This document shows positions 8,175-17,036 of a stretch of DNA of 64,000 bases, in pieces. The notes below the pieces were generated by a model. That model worked only from the letters and a program-made list of their open reading frames with translations. It did no database searches and was not told the origin of the DNA. Source of the DNA: Roseivirga sp. BDSF3-8 (GTDB lineage Bacteria > Bacteroidota > Bacteroidia > Cytophagales > Cyclobacteriaceae); assembly GCF_041449215.1 (NCBI RefSeq), contig NZ_JBGNFV010000001.1:5287001-5351000 (forward strand). The letters are read 5' to 3'. The position numbers and the translations under genes were made by a program. Within the stretch, counting starts at the first letter, position 1. Every line of letters starts with the position of its first letter.

Positions 8175-9840
8175 CTTCTGTTTCGGTTACAGGGGTGAGT
8201 GAATCCTCCACAAAGGCACCAAGCTGGCGGTACCGTGCGTAGAGCTTGTTAAAAATGGCGTGAGGCTGGGCCTGGGGCTGGTAGGTCTGCTCAAAGCCGT
8301 TGCCCATGGCCTGTATGGCCTGGTGCACATCGGGGTAGATGCCCGCCGCCACGGCCGCGTACATGGCGGCACCGAGTGCAGGGGCCTGCTCTGAGTTGGC
8401 GATCCGGATGGGCATGTTCAGCACATCGGCCAGGGTCTGCATAATGAAGCCCGACTTCTTCGCCACGCCGCCTATGCCTACCACCGTCTTTATGTGCACA
8501 CCCTCCTGCTCAAAGCGCTCCACGATGCTGCGGGCACCGAAGCAGATAGCCTCTACCAATGCTTTGAATATATGGGGTGCGCCTGTGCCCAGGTTCAGGT
8601 TGGCTATGGCTGCCTTCAGTGCCTGGTTGGCGTCCGGCGTGCGCCGGCCGTTTACCCAGTCCAGTGCCACCGGGGCATGCTCGCTCAGGGGCAGCTTCTC
8701 GGCCGCCTGCGACAGCTTCACGATGAGCTCGTCCTTCAGCGCCTCCACTTTATCCGGCGACAGATCCAGGCCCTCAAGGTTCGTGAGCGGCCAGGCTACT
8801 ATGTCGCGGAACCAGGCCAGCACATCGCCAAAGGCCGACTGCCCTGCCTCCAGGCCTATCATGCCGGGTATCACGGAGCCATCCACCTGTCCGCAGATGC
8901 CGCGCACCGTCTCATCGCCCACCACGTCCCTGGAGGACACAATGATGTCGCAGGTAGAGGTGCCCATCACGCGCACCAGCGAAAACTCCTCTACCTCAGC
9001 GCCAACCGCACCGGCATGGGCATCAAAGGTGCCCACCGCTACCGACACGTCCGTCGTAAGGCCCAGGCGCTCCGCCCACTCCGCGTTCAGCTTGCCCGCA
9101 GGCAGGTCAGAGGTATACGTCTCCTCGTAGAGGTTATTTTTCAGCGTCACCAGGTGCGGGTCCAGTTGCGCCAGGAAGTCATCCGCCGGCAGGCCGCCCC
9201 AGCTCTGGTGCCACATGGCCTTGTGCCCCGCCGCGCAGCGCGACCGCTTAAAGTCCTGCAGGCTCACATCCGTCAGCATAAAGGTCATGTAATCGCAGTG
9301 CTCCATCCAGGAGTGGCCCGCGGCCTTCACTGCCTCATCCTCACGGATCACGTGCAGTATCTTGGCCCAGAACCACTCGGAGCTGTATATGCCGCCTTCG
9401 TATTTGGTAAAGTCTGTGCCGCCCCAGCTCGCCGCCAGGCCGTTTATCTCATCCGCCTCCTGTATGGCAGTGTGGTCCTTCCACAGCACCACCATGGCGT
9501 TCGGGTTTTCCTCCATGCCCGGCTTCAGCGCCAGGCAGCGCCCTTCCGCATCTACCGGCAGCGGCGAGGAGCCGGTCGTGTCTATGCATATGCCTTTTAC
9601 TGAGGCCGGGGCTACCCCCGCCTCCTTCACCACCTCGCGGATGGTGTATTCCATACCTTCTATATGATCAAGCGGGTGCTGCCTGAAGCGGTTAGCCGAA
9701 GCGTCGCAGTATCTACCCTCCTTCCAGCGGCGGTACCAGCTTACCTTGCTGCCCACCGTGGTGCCATCCTGTGCATTCACCAGCACCGACCGCACACTGT
9801 CTGTGCCAAAGTCCAGGCCTATTACGTATTTTTCACTCAT
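8161..9840 (-). CDS. araB: Ribulokinase
   Basis: A 559-residue FGGY-family kinase phosphorylating L-ribulose. I chose the ATG at 9840 (MSEKYVIGLDFGTDSVRSV) because the family N-terminus starts right there; the frame also extends to an ATG at 9903, but that one lies across the operator. Visible motifs are DFGTDSVRS (phosphate 1), DTTGSSPLPVD, GTFDAHAGAVG with the catalytic Asp, and GGVAKKSGFIMQ with ALGAAMYAAVAAG near the C-terminus. It is the first gene of the arabinose operon. Confidence 0.94.
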   Translation of the reverse strand: MSEKYVIGLDFGTDSVRSVLVNAQDGTTVGSKVSWYRRWKEGRYCDASANRFRQHPLDHIEGMEYTIREVVKEAGVAPASVKGICIDTTGSSPLPVDAEGRCLALKPGMEENPNAMVVLWKDHTAIQEADEINGLAASWGGTDFTKYEGGIYSSEWFWAKILHVIREDEAVKAAGHSWMEHCDYMTFMLTDVSLQDFKRSRCAAGHKAMWHQSWGGLPADDFLAQLDPHLVTLKNNLYEETYTSDLPAGKLNAEWAERLGLTTDVSVAVGTFDAHAGAVGAEVEEFSLVRVMGTSTCDIIVSSRDVVGDETVRGICGQVDGSVIPGMIGLEAGQSAFGDVLAWFRDIVAWPLTNLEGLDLSPDKVEALKDELIVKLSQAAEKLPLSEHAPVALDWVNGRRTPDANQALKAAIANLNLGTGAPHIFKALVEAICFGARSIVERFEQEGVHIKTVVGIGGVAKKSGFIMQTLADVLNMPIRIANSEQAPALGAAMYAAVAAGIYPDVHQAIQAMGNGFEQTYQPQAQPHAIFNKLYARYRQLGAFVEDSLTPVTETEDVSL

Positions 9841-9889
9841 GATTTCGGGTCTGTTGATACCCTCAAGATAAGGAATATTTCTCAACAAG

Positions 9890-9902
9890 TGTACAACGTA
9901 CA
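9890..9902. promoter_or_regulatory. Candidate AraR operator, TGTAC-AAC-GTACA
   Basis: A 13-bp dyad with 5-bp arms, 50 bases upstream of the araB ATG. The flanks AAG before and TTTA after are similar at the two other copies (16932 and 37670). Read towards araB it includes TACGTTGT, close to a Bacteroidota -7 box, so a bound repressor would block the promoter. The link to AraR is inference. Confidence 0.7.
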
Positions 9903-10191
9903 TTTATAAATTTTAAAATAGTCCCCGCAGACAAAAAGCCCGCTCACGTCTTTTGAGCGCATAAATCCCTGTATCTACTGCTTTAAGTGTGTTTTTTACA
10001 CTTTAAGGAACGGGGGGATTGGGGCAGGAAATTTTTTGAGGTGAAGAAAACTTAATGAGCCATTCCCGGGCGTGAACGGAGTTCGCTGACCCGGGATCCC
10101 CCGGCTACTTGTATAATGCCAGCTTAAAGTGACCTTGGGAGAGTGCTTGAAAGGTAGGGGTGAGTGACGGTATACAGTAGCAGGATAATGT

Positions 10192-10281
10192 GGGCGTGCC
10201 CCGCTTACCAGCGGGTCGGGCTTTCGCCAGTCGCCTCTCCTACGTCGCGGCTCCAACAATGGCTCTATCCCTCACGCGGCA
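10192..10281 (-). repeat. Dispersed structured repeat, copy 2
   Basis: The reverse complement matches the element at 2300-2405: CCGCGTGAGGGATAGAGCC, ATTGTTGGAGCC, GGCGACTGGCGAAAGCCCG, then GGGGCACGCCC. The two copies bracket the arabinose operon in inverted orientation. Region 9903-10998 has no credible gene; it is made of such repeats. Confidence 0.6.
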
Positions 10282-10343
10282 TAGTCCGGCTAAAGGCATA
10301 GCAGCGCCATCAGCATTAAAAAGCAGAGCCGAAACCCTGCCTT

Positions 10344-10480
10344 GATACATCCCCCGGACGGGACTATCGCTTTCTAATTTTACATTCTACGCCTGCCTCC
10401 GTTGGTTACCGGATTTACAACCCCTGGAAGCCGGGATTTTACTATCGCCCGGTCTCTTGTGCTCCGGAAGGTGGACTTAC
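10344..10480 (+). repeat. Dispersed repeat GATACATCCCCCGGAC type, copy A
   Basis: Begins GATACATCCCCCGGACGGG, passes CTACGCCTGCC and CTATCGCCCGGTCTCTTGTG, and ends CCGGAAGGTGGACTTA. Three other copies lie at 17622, 32708 and 33048, all in the same orientation and all intergenic. The element has CG-rich inverted segments and is likely to fold. Confidence 0.75.
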
Positions 10481-10545
10481 TGTGCTGCTTTTGATAAAGG
10501 ACTTGGCACTGTTTCATGAGGCGTTAAAAAAATCCTCCCAGCGAG

Positions 10546-10650
10546 GCGCTAAGAAAAGAAAACTGTTTGAGGGCTTGGCTGCATAGCAGCAAAACAGATG
10601 AAGACAATCAAGCCCGAGAGCGTCCACTCCGGGTTTTTTCTTTTTAGGGA
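10546..10650 (+). repeat. Dispersed repeat AAGAAAACTGTTTGAG type, copy 1
   Basis: Contains AAGAAAAGAAAACTGTTTGAG at the left and GGGTTTTTTCTTTTTAG at the right, enclosing a variable middle. The ends can pair with each other (AAAAGAAAA with TTTTTTCTTTT). An inverted copy is at 19243-19300. Confidence 0.5.
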
Positions 10651-10998
10651 AGCGAAAAGGGTTCTACCCCCATGATTCTCCTCAACTTCATCTCCCCCTC
10701 CGCCAGCCAAAAGGCGTCCAGGACGGCTGGAACTGCAAAGGCCTCATCTCCGAAAAAGGCCAAAAGAAACAGGCTTTCTACATTCTAAAGGAGTATTATG
10801 AGGGGAGGGAGTAGGTTGTGGCTGATTTCTTTAATCATAAATTACAAGAAATAGTTACATCAAAACCACTAAAATAAACAAATAATGGCAGCTTTAAGAA
10901 CCAAACGTTATATTGCATCCAGTTTGATTACTGAATGAATTCTAAAAATAGCTCAAAGAATTGATTGGAAGATAATATTCAAATGATTTAATAAGTAT

Positions 10999-11928
10999 AT
11001 GTTAAAGACAGAATATGGAAGTTTTGATGGGGATAAATGGGAACGTTTATGCCAAATCTGTTTTAAGCATAAATATGAAGAACAGGTTTACCTGGAAATG
11101 AAGGCGTCACCTGGGGATTACGGTATTGAAGGATTCACTAGGACAGGTAAAGCATTTCAATGCTACTGTCCAAATGAACACTATACCAAAGATGAACTTT
11201 ATAAAAAACAATTAAAAAAAATCACGGATGACCTTAATAAACTTAAAATATATGAAAAACAATTAAAAAAAAGGCTAGGAGACACTTTAATAAAGCGTTG
11301 GTATTTTGTCACCCCAGAATACAGCAAAAATGAAATAGTTGCTCATTCTACAAAAAAAAGAGACGAACTTAGAAAGTTAAAATTGTCAATAATAGACAAT
11401 AATAATTTTGAAGTTATTCCTACAGATATCGACTTTTTATCACCCTACCTCTCTACAGCTCTAGGTATTACTAATCATAAATTAGACATTTCTCCAAACA
11501 AACCTGTAAGTGAGGAAGAGGGCTTAGTTTGGAAAGGGAAAGAGATTTCGTTAGTAGAAAACGCTCAAAGAAAGCATCAATTACGCTTTCCCTCTCATAC
11601 TAATGGCATAGAAAGAAAAGTTGATATTTTAACTGAGAAAAGTATAAAACACTTCTTAAATGGCAATTTTTTACTAAATAAGTGGGAAAATGATTATCCT
11701 GAAGATTTTGAAAAATTTCTTAGGATAAAAAGTCAATTCGAAGAGAAAGTAATTGAGATTTGTATATTTCCCACAGACAATAATAATGGGAGGTTAAATG
11801 AGATAGAATCTTCTTTATTTACCAAGGTCAAAGACAACTTCCCATTTTTAGAAGATACCATGATAACTAATTTATGCAATCAAGTAATGGCTGATTGGAT
11901 CATGAGGTGCCCGATTGACTTCGAATAA
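10999..11928 (+). CDS. Nuclease-like effector of an ABC-three-component system
   Basis: A 309-residue soluble protein. The first 60 residues carry a restriction-endonuclease-like pattern: Glu15 in DKWERLCQICF, then Asp40 and Glu44 in GDYGIEGF, and strand KAFQCYCPN with Gln54. The usual catalytic Lys is a Tyr (QCY), so activity is uncertain, although I recall this QCYCP form from related proteins. A charged coiled region (residues 70-100) and an unassigned C-terminal half follow. It is the first gene of a compact, AT-rich operon with a small middle protein and a Rad50-like ATPase. That gene order matches effector, middle component and ATPase of ABC-3C conflict systems. Anti-phage action is inference. 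Confidence 0.65.
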   Translation: MLKTEYGSFDGDKWERLCQICFKHKYEEQVYLEMKASPGDYGIEGFTRTGKAFQCYCPNEHYTKDELYKKQLKKITDDLNKLKIYEKQLKKRLGDTLIKRWYFVTPEYSKNEIVAHSTKKRDELRKLKLSIIDNNNFEVIPTDIDFLSPYLSTALGITNHKLDISPNKPVSEEEGLVWKGKEISLVENAQRKHQLRFPSHTNGIERKVDILTEKSIKHFLNGNFLLNKWENDYPEDFEKFLRIKSQFEEKVIEICIFPTDNNNGRLNEIESSLFTKVKDNFPFLEDTMITNLCNQVMADWIMRCPIDFE

Positions 11929-11929
11929 T

Positions 11930-12406
11930 ATGGAAGAAATAAAAAACATCTCCTTCAGCAAAAAGCCAATTCCATTGCCTGCTGACTATAGGCCAATGTA
12001 TAAAATTGCCCAGATAGTTCTTATCCTAAAATCTGTATGCCGTGGGAACACAGCAAAACTAATAAAACTACATCTATTTTCTTGGGCTTTAAAAAGTCAG
12101 AATAATAGAGAAGAACTTATGAACTTAATTTCTAGTAATTTTGAATCTGATTTTTCTGTATGGGGAATTGAACCATCTTTGAATAGAGCAGTACATTTTG
12201 CAGTTGCAGAAAAAATTTGTGAATACTCAAAGGGGTCCTATAAGCTAACTAAGAAAGGAGAGAATTTCTACAAAATCATAGAAGCAGACGCAGAAATATT
12301 AAAAATTGAAAAGGAGTTTTTAGCGCAAATTGGAAAAAGTAAAGTCACTGATAGTAAGCTTCTTGAAATAACTTCTAAATGGACATTATTTAATGATAAA
12401 AATTAA
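11930..12406 (+). CDS. ABC-three-component system middle component
   Basis: A 158-residue small soluble protein. I start at the ATG at 11930, one base after the upstream stop codon; a TTG at 11915 in the same frame would add five residues and overlap. The segment RPMYKIAQIVLILKSVCRG, followed by KLIKLHLFSWALKS and later LNRAVHFAVAEKI with YKLTKKGENFYKII, resembles the winged-helix middle components of ABC-3C systems, which sit between ATPase and effector. Its 3' end overlaps the ATPase start by 14 bases. Function as an adaptor is family knowledge; the specific partner contacts are unknown. Confidence 0.65.
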   Translation: MEEIKNISFSKKPIPLPADYRPMYKIAQIVLILKSVCRGNTAKLIKLHLFSWALKSQNNREELMNLISSNFESDFSVWGIEPSLNRAVHFAVAEKICEYSKGSYKLTKKGENFYKIIEADAEILKIEKEFLAQIGKSKVTDSKLLEITSKWTLFNDKN

Positions 12407-14447
12407 CGCAATAAAATTTGAAGTAAATACATCCGCTGGATTATTTGGAGGCGAATATTATTTTACCTCTGGTCTCAATATTGTCAGAGGTGATAATACA
12501 TCAGGGAAAAGTAGTTTTTTTCAAGCAATCCTTTATTGCTTAGGGCTGGAAGAATTGATAGGTGGTAAAAATGAAAAAACTATGCAATCCGTTTTAAAAG
12601 ATGTAGTTGAATATCCGAAAGGTGATTTTCACAATGTCTTACAATCAAGCATCCAATTAGAAGTAGAAAATGACCTAGAAAAGATAATCACTCTACGTAG
12701 AAGTGTTAAAAACACCTCTAAAAGCCCTAAATTAATTGATGTTTTCGAAGGGCCCGTACTTACATCGAAAAATAATATAATTGAAGCCAAGCCTATGTAT
12801 ATACATGACAAAGGTGGAGCTTCTAACGAAGAATATGGGTTTCATCTTTACCTAGAAAATTTTCTAAACTGGAAGTTACCCAACGTTTTAAGTAAACTTG
12901 GAGAATCAAGAAAATTATATCTTCAACAGGTTGCTTCGAGCTTTATAATCGAACAAAAATCTGGATGGTCAGATTTTTTTGCAACGATGCCACATTATGG
13001 CTTAGCCAATAAAGAGGCTAGAGTTATTGAATTTATACTCGATTTAGATGTATATGAAAATCAAAAAAAGCGTCAGCGTGTAAATGCAGATAAACGTAAA
13101 ATTGAATCAAATTGGGAGACAATTTATGATCAACTTCTAAAACTAGCTGAAAAAGGCGGAGGGAAACTTGTAGGGCTGGAGGCAAAACCTACAATAATAA
13201 ATAACCCTAATTCTATTAATATTTTAATACTCTATAACGATTCCTTTATTAACATTTCTGAATATATAGACATTTTAGAGACTGAATTAGAATCCATCGA
13301 AGGTAAAGAAATACCATCAGTTTTAGATAAAATAAATGAAAATGAAAAAAAGTTAGAAGAGTTAAATGAAAAGGTTAATCAGCATACCATCACTTATGAG
13401 TTGATATCTACAGAGATAAATTTTGACAAAGAGAAGCGCGGAAGATATGATACTCAGCTAGAGTTTTTGAATGAAGAATTGAGGAAAAATCAAGGAGCAC
13501 TAAAAGTAAAAAAGCTAGGAGCTGAAATAAATCTTAGCGTATCAAACGATAGTTGTCCAACCTGTTATCAACCTATTAAACCTTCTTTATTGCCTCAGGA
13601 TATTACCGAAAATCCTATGGGAATAGAAGAAAATATTTCTTTCATCGAGGCTCAAATTAAAATGTTAGATGTATATGTAGAAGGAGTTGATTTTAAAATA
13701 GATCAAAAGAAAAAAAAGCAAGTTATTTTACGTAAACAATTATCTGAATTAAGGGAAGAAATCAGGAATATTAAAAAGGAATTAATTTCTGACGATAGAC
13801 TTCCTTCTGAGATAGAAATTGAAAAGAAAATTAATATTAGAAAAAAGATTGAATTTTATAGTAAATACTTAGAAGATGTCACACAATTAATCAATAAAAT
13901 ATCAGACCTATCTATTGAGCACAAAGAGGTTTTAGCAAAGTTTAAGAACCTTCCTAAAGATTATCTATCTCATCTTGATAGAAAAAAAATCGGGAAATTA
14001 ACCAATGAGTTCAGAAGAATTCTAAACAAAGTAAATTACACTAGTAAAACAACCAATAACTTGTATATCTCTGAAGACACTTATTTACCTATTGCCAATG
14101 AAACATTGGAAAATGGAGAAATAAAGTCATATAATATAAGATTTGACTCCTCGGCAAGTGATTTTGTGCGCTGTATTTGGGCTTATACATGTGGCCTATA
14201 CAAAGTTTCTAAAGAGTTTGAAGGCAATCACCCTCGACTATTAATGTTTGATGAGCCAAAACAGCAAGATATCGCTTTAGAAGATTTTCATAAATTTCTT
14301 GCAGAATTATCTGCTTATGAGCATGGTCAAATTTTAGTTTTTGCATCTTTTGAAAACTCAGATAAGTCATTTGCCTCTGCTACAACGGGAATAAAGTTTA
14401 ATTTAAACGTTATAGAAGGTAGGTTAATTAAACCAATACCCAACTAA
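12393..14447 (+). CDS. Rad50/SMC-like ATPase of an ABC-three-component system
   Basis: A 684-residue ABC-type ATPase. Walker A is GDNTSGKSSF (residues 33-42). Long coiled-coil stretches (about 290-385 and 405-500) flank a CPTC motif at residues 388-391, which resembles a Rad50 zinc hook. The C-terminal lobe has DSSASDFVRCIWAYTCGLY, a likely signature region, and Walker B LLMFDEPKQQD with Asp620-Glu621. The DEPKQQD variant is typical of conflict-system ABC ATPases rather than housekeeping Rad50. It is the last gene of the cassette, overlapping its neighbour by 14 bases, and is markedly AT-rich against the sugar genes. It probably senses nucleic acid and gates the effector. Confidence 0.8.
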   Translation: MIKINAIKFEVNTSAGLFGGEYYFTSGLNIVRGDNTSGKSSFFQAILYCLGLEELIGGKNEKTMQSVLKDVVEYPKGDFHNVLQSSIQLEVENDLEKIITLRRSVKNTSKSPKLIDVFEGPVLTSKNNIIEAKPMYIHDKGGASNEEYGFHLYLENFLNWKLPNVLSKLGESRKLYLQQVASSFIIEQKSGWSDFFATMPHYGLANKEARVIEFILDLDVYENQKKRQRVNADKRKIESNWETIYDQLLKLAEKGGGKLVGLEAKPTIINNPNSINILILYNDSFINISEYIDILETELESIEGKEIPSVLDKINENEKKLEELNEKVNQHTITYELISTEINFDKEKRGRYDTQLEFLNEELRKNQGALKVKKLGAEINLSVSNDSCPTCYQPIKPSLLPQDITENPMGIEENISFIEAQIKMLDVYVEGVDFKIDQKKKKQVILRKQLSELREEIRNIKKELISDDRLPSEIEIEKKINIRKKIEFYSKYLEDVTQLINKISDLSIEHKEVLAKFKNLPKDYLSHLDRKKIGKLTNEFRRILNKVNYTSKTTNNLYISEDTYLPIANETLENGEIKSYNIRFDSSASDFVRCIWAYTCGLYKVSKEFEGNHPRLLMFDEPKQQDIALEDFHKFLAELSAYEHGQILVFASFENSDKSFASATTGIKFNLNVIEGRLIKPIPN

Positions 14448-14490
14448 ACACCCTAATGACATAAGTATTCACTCGTGCCAAACAGGCAGT

Positions 14491-14536
14491 ATCGACAGTC
14501 GATCCATCCTGCAATTATAGTCCGAGTACATACTCG
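14491..14536. other. Two short dyads between convergent genes
   Basis: ATCGAC-A-GTCGAT lies at 14491-14503 and CGAGTA-CA-TACTCG at 14523-14536. They fall in the 120-base gap between the converging ABC-3C operon and the GH127 gene. Neither has a T-run, so they are only weak terminator candidates. Confidence 0.4.
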
Positions 14537-14567
14537 AACTATGTGGAATTTACTTTCTGCATAAAAC

Positions 14568-16907
14568 CTACTCCCTCAACAACCTAACCTCATACACCCC
14601 TCCGGCGATGGAGCCGGGGGCGGCCTGGAATTTGACGGTTATTTGCTCTGACCTGAGTGATTCGGGGATCGGGTAGTCCACGGTATAGAACTTGTCAGAA
14701 TTGCCTTTCATATCCACCTCGCTGAGTAGCTGGTCGTTGATGAGGATGGTGAACTGCCGGTCTTTGTCTGCGCCTGAGTAGGTGATGCGGAGGGTGCTTC
14801 CCTCCTGCCCCGGGTTATTGAGCACGTAGCTGAACCAGCCGCTGGCGTGGCGCCAGTAGCGGCCTTCGTAGATACCGGCCTCCGTCTGCTGGCCCTGGAA
14901 CTGATGGTCGGACTCAGGCTGTTGCTCTCCGGTGGCCACCATGTCCACCGTCTTGGCCTGCAGCGCCAGCATGGCGCGCTCCTTCTCCTCCAGTTCTTTC
15001 AGTTTTTCCTGCTTCTCCTCCTCACTGTATACCGGCCAGTACATCATGTAGCGCGCATCGTGTATGGTGTAGAAGGGCACCAGGCTAAGGTCTTTCCCGT
15101 CCGTATTCTGCACCAGGCCATCGAGGGAAAAAGTCATAGGCCCTGTTTGCGTTAGGGATTCCGCCAGTCCCGTGGTATCGTCAGTGACCAGGAAGGGAGC
15201 TTCATCCAGCGGGTAGAACCTGCCCGAGGCCACATGCGCCATACGGCTGGCATCTGCAAAGAGGCCGGTGAGGCCCGCCGTGTCCGTCACCGCAGACAGC
15301 AGCACCGGCCCATGCAGGAAGGAGGCATAGGGTGAGCCATCCGGCAGAAACTCGGCATACGTTTTCATAGGCAGGCTCAGGGCTATCTCGTCGCCGTTTT
15401 GCCACTTGCGGTTTACCACCAGGTAGCCCTTGCCATTGCTTTCAGCCTTTACATTCCGGCCATTCACCTGTACGGTCATTGGCCCACGCAGCCAGGCAGG
15501 CTGACGTAGTAACACCTTAAAGCGCGAAGGCTTATCCATCTCAAACTGCAGCCGGGTACCTTCCTCTTCCGGAAAACCGGTCTGCTGGGTAATCGTCATG
15601 CCTCGCTCCTTCCAGTGTAGTTCCGAGGGAATGAATAGATTGACGTACAGATCATCGCCGCGGTGAGCGTAGATAAGTTCACCGTATTTGCCATGGTTTT
15701 CGAGGCCTGAGCCTACGCAACACCAGAAGCTCGTCTCCGGCCGGGAGTAGACACGGTAATGCTGCGGGCGGATGGGCGTGAAGTACACAAAACCGCCCTC
15801 AGGATGCTGCGAGGAAAGAATGTGGTTATAAAGTCCACGCTCGTAAAAGTCTATGTATTTAGCCTCCGATTGCTGTTGATACAGCATGTTGGACAGCCTC
15901 AGCATATTATACGTATTGCAGGTTTCAGGCCCCTGGTTCGTCTCCACCATGGAAGAGAAGTCATCCTTCGGGTTGAAGTGCTCGCGCACGCTATTACCGC
16001 CAAAGGCAATGCTCCGCTCGTTTACCACATTATCCCAGAAGTAAGCAGCAGCATCGTGCCAGGCACTGCTATCCGCCAGCTCCGCGACCCGCTGGAAACC
16101 AATCACCTTAGGTATCTGCGTATTCGCATGCATACCCGTCAGTTCGTCATTATGCTTTTTGAGGGGATAAAGGATCTTACGGTGAGAATATTGCTCCGCC
16201 AGCGTCAGATACGCCTCCTTACCCGTCACGGCATAGGCATCGGCAAACACCTCGTTCAGCCCCCCGTGTTCACTCACCAGCATTTCCTGTATCTGCGCAT
16301 CGCTCAGGTTTTCGCTCAGCTCTACAAACCAGTCCGTCAGCTCCAGCCAGATCGTTTTCGCCTGCTCACTTCCGGCTACCTGGTACGCATCACGAAGACC
16401 GGCCAGCAGCTTATGAATGTTGTAAAGGGGCACCCACTTTTCATTCAGGGAAAAGCCCCCCGCGCGGATATTGCCATTGCGTATTTCCTGCCACATCTCC
16501 TGCCCGCCGGGTATGCCGCCCACGTAGCCGTTGCCGTTTGCCTCTTGGCAGCGCTGCAGTTCATCCAGCATGTAGTCCAGCCTGTCTTTCAGCGCCTTAT
16601 CACCCGTAGAGGCATACATCAGCGCCAAAGCAGAAAGGTAATGCCCGCCCGTGTGGCCATTTAGCCCGGAGTTTTCCCAGTTTTCGTACAGCGGCGCCTT
16701 CGGCTCCAGCCCTGCATCTATCAGAAAGGGCGCCAGCAACCGATCCGGATCCAGCGCCAGCATATACGCCTTATCCGTCTCCTGTGCCCTCCGGAAAGGA
16801 CTCTCCAACAGCCGTACATCCTCCAGCGGAAAGGTCCCTACAGACGACTGCGCCAGAGAAACAACAGGTAATAACAGGCCTAAGGCAAAGCAAAGATTCT
16901 TGAGCAT
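14568..16907 (-). CDS. GH127 beta-L-arabinofuranosidase
   Basis: A 779-residue secreted or periplasmic enzyme with signal peptide MLKNLCFALGLLLPVVSLAQ. It matches the GH127 (DUF1680) family, an alpha/alpha-barrel followed by beta-domains. The zinc-binding catalytic cluster is visible: Glu328 and Cys330 in GPETCNTYN, and Cys396-Cys397 in SFWCCVGSG, one of them the expected nucleophile. Glu309 (NSVREHF) is a likely acid/base. A C-terminal beta-rich extension follows from about residue 660, including NDQLLSEVDMKG. The enzyme would release beta-linked L-arabinofuranose. It stands alone on the minus strand with its own AraR-type dyad 25 bases upstream of the ATG, so it is co-controlled with araB. 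Confidence 0.85.
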   Translation of the reverse strand: MLKNLCFALGLLLPVVSLAQSSVGTFPLEDVRLLESPFRRAQETDKAYMLALDPDRLLAPFLIDAGLEPKAPLYENWENSGLNGHTGGHYLSALALMYASTGDKALKDRLDYMLDELQRCQEANGNGYVGGIPGGQEMWQEIRNGNIRAGGFSLNEKWVPLYNIHKLLAGLRDAYQVAGSEQAKTIWLELTDWFVELSENLSDAQIQEMLVSEHGGLNEVFADAYAVTGKEAYLTLAEQYSHRKILYPLKKHNDELTGMHANTQIPKVIGFQRVAELADSSAWHDAAAYFWDNVVNERSIAFGGNSVREHFNPKDDFSSMVETNQGPETCNTYNMLRLSNMLYQQQSEAKYIDFYERGLYNHILSSQHPEGGFVYFTPIRPQHYRVYSRPETSFWCCVGSGLENHGKYGELIYAHRGDDLYVNLFIPSELHWKERGMTITQQTGFPEEEGTRLQFEMDKPSRFKVLLRQPAWLRGPMTVQVNGRNVKAESNGKGYLVVNRKWQNGDEIALSLPMKTYAEFLPDGSPYASFLHGPVLLSAVTDTAGLTGLFADASRMAHVASGRFYPLDEAPFLVTDDTTGLAESLTQTGPMTFSLDGLVQNTDGKDLSLVPFYTIHDARYMMYWPVYSEEEKQEKLKELEEKERAMLALQAKTVDMVATGEQQPESDHQFQGQQTEAGIYEGRYWRHASGWFSYVLNNPGQEGSTLRITYSGADKDRQFTILINDQLLSEVDMKGNSDKFYTVDYPIPESLRSEQITVKFQAAPGSIAGGVYEVRLLRE

Positions 16908-16931
16908 GAAGGGGTCGTTTATTCCAATAAG

Positions 16932-16944
16932 TGTACAAGGTACA
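16932..16944. promoter_or_regulatory. Candidate AraR operator, TGTAC-AAG-GTACA
   Basis: The same dyad as at 9890, with matching left flank (AATAAG). It lies 25 bases upstream of the GH127 ATG on the minus strand. In that direction it contains TACCTTGT at a plausible -7 position. Confidence 0.7.
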
Positions 16945-17036
16945 ATTTAAGGAATTATGCGTAGTCTCTATATTTCTAAAGCTTAATTTGTTAATTGCAG
17001 TCACTATTTTCAAAATTTAATTTTAATTCAGTCGCT

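Noticed and set aside
8494-9603. 369-residue plus-strand frame
   Set aside because: A shadow of araB; GC-rich third positions keep the opposite strand open.
9996-10259. 87-residue minus-strand frame
   Set aside because: Falls in dispersed repeats; Pro/Arg-rich and without family.
10999-14447. Type I restriction or Gabija-like system
   Set aside because: No methyltransferase, helicase or TOPRIM domain; the ATPase has the hook and Walker B form of ABC-3C systems.
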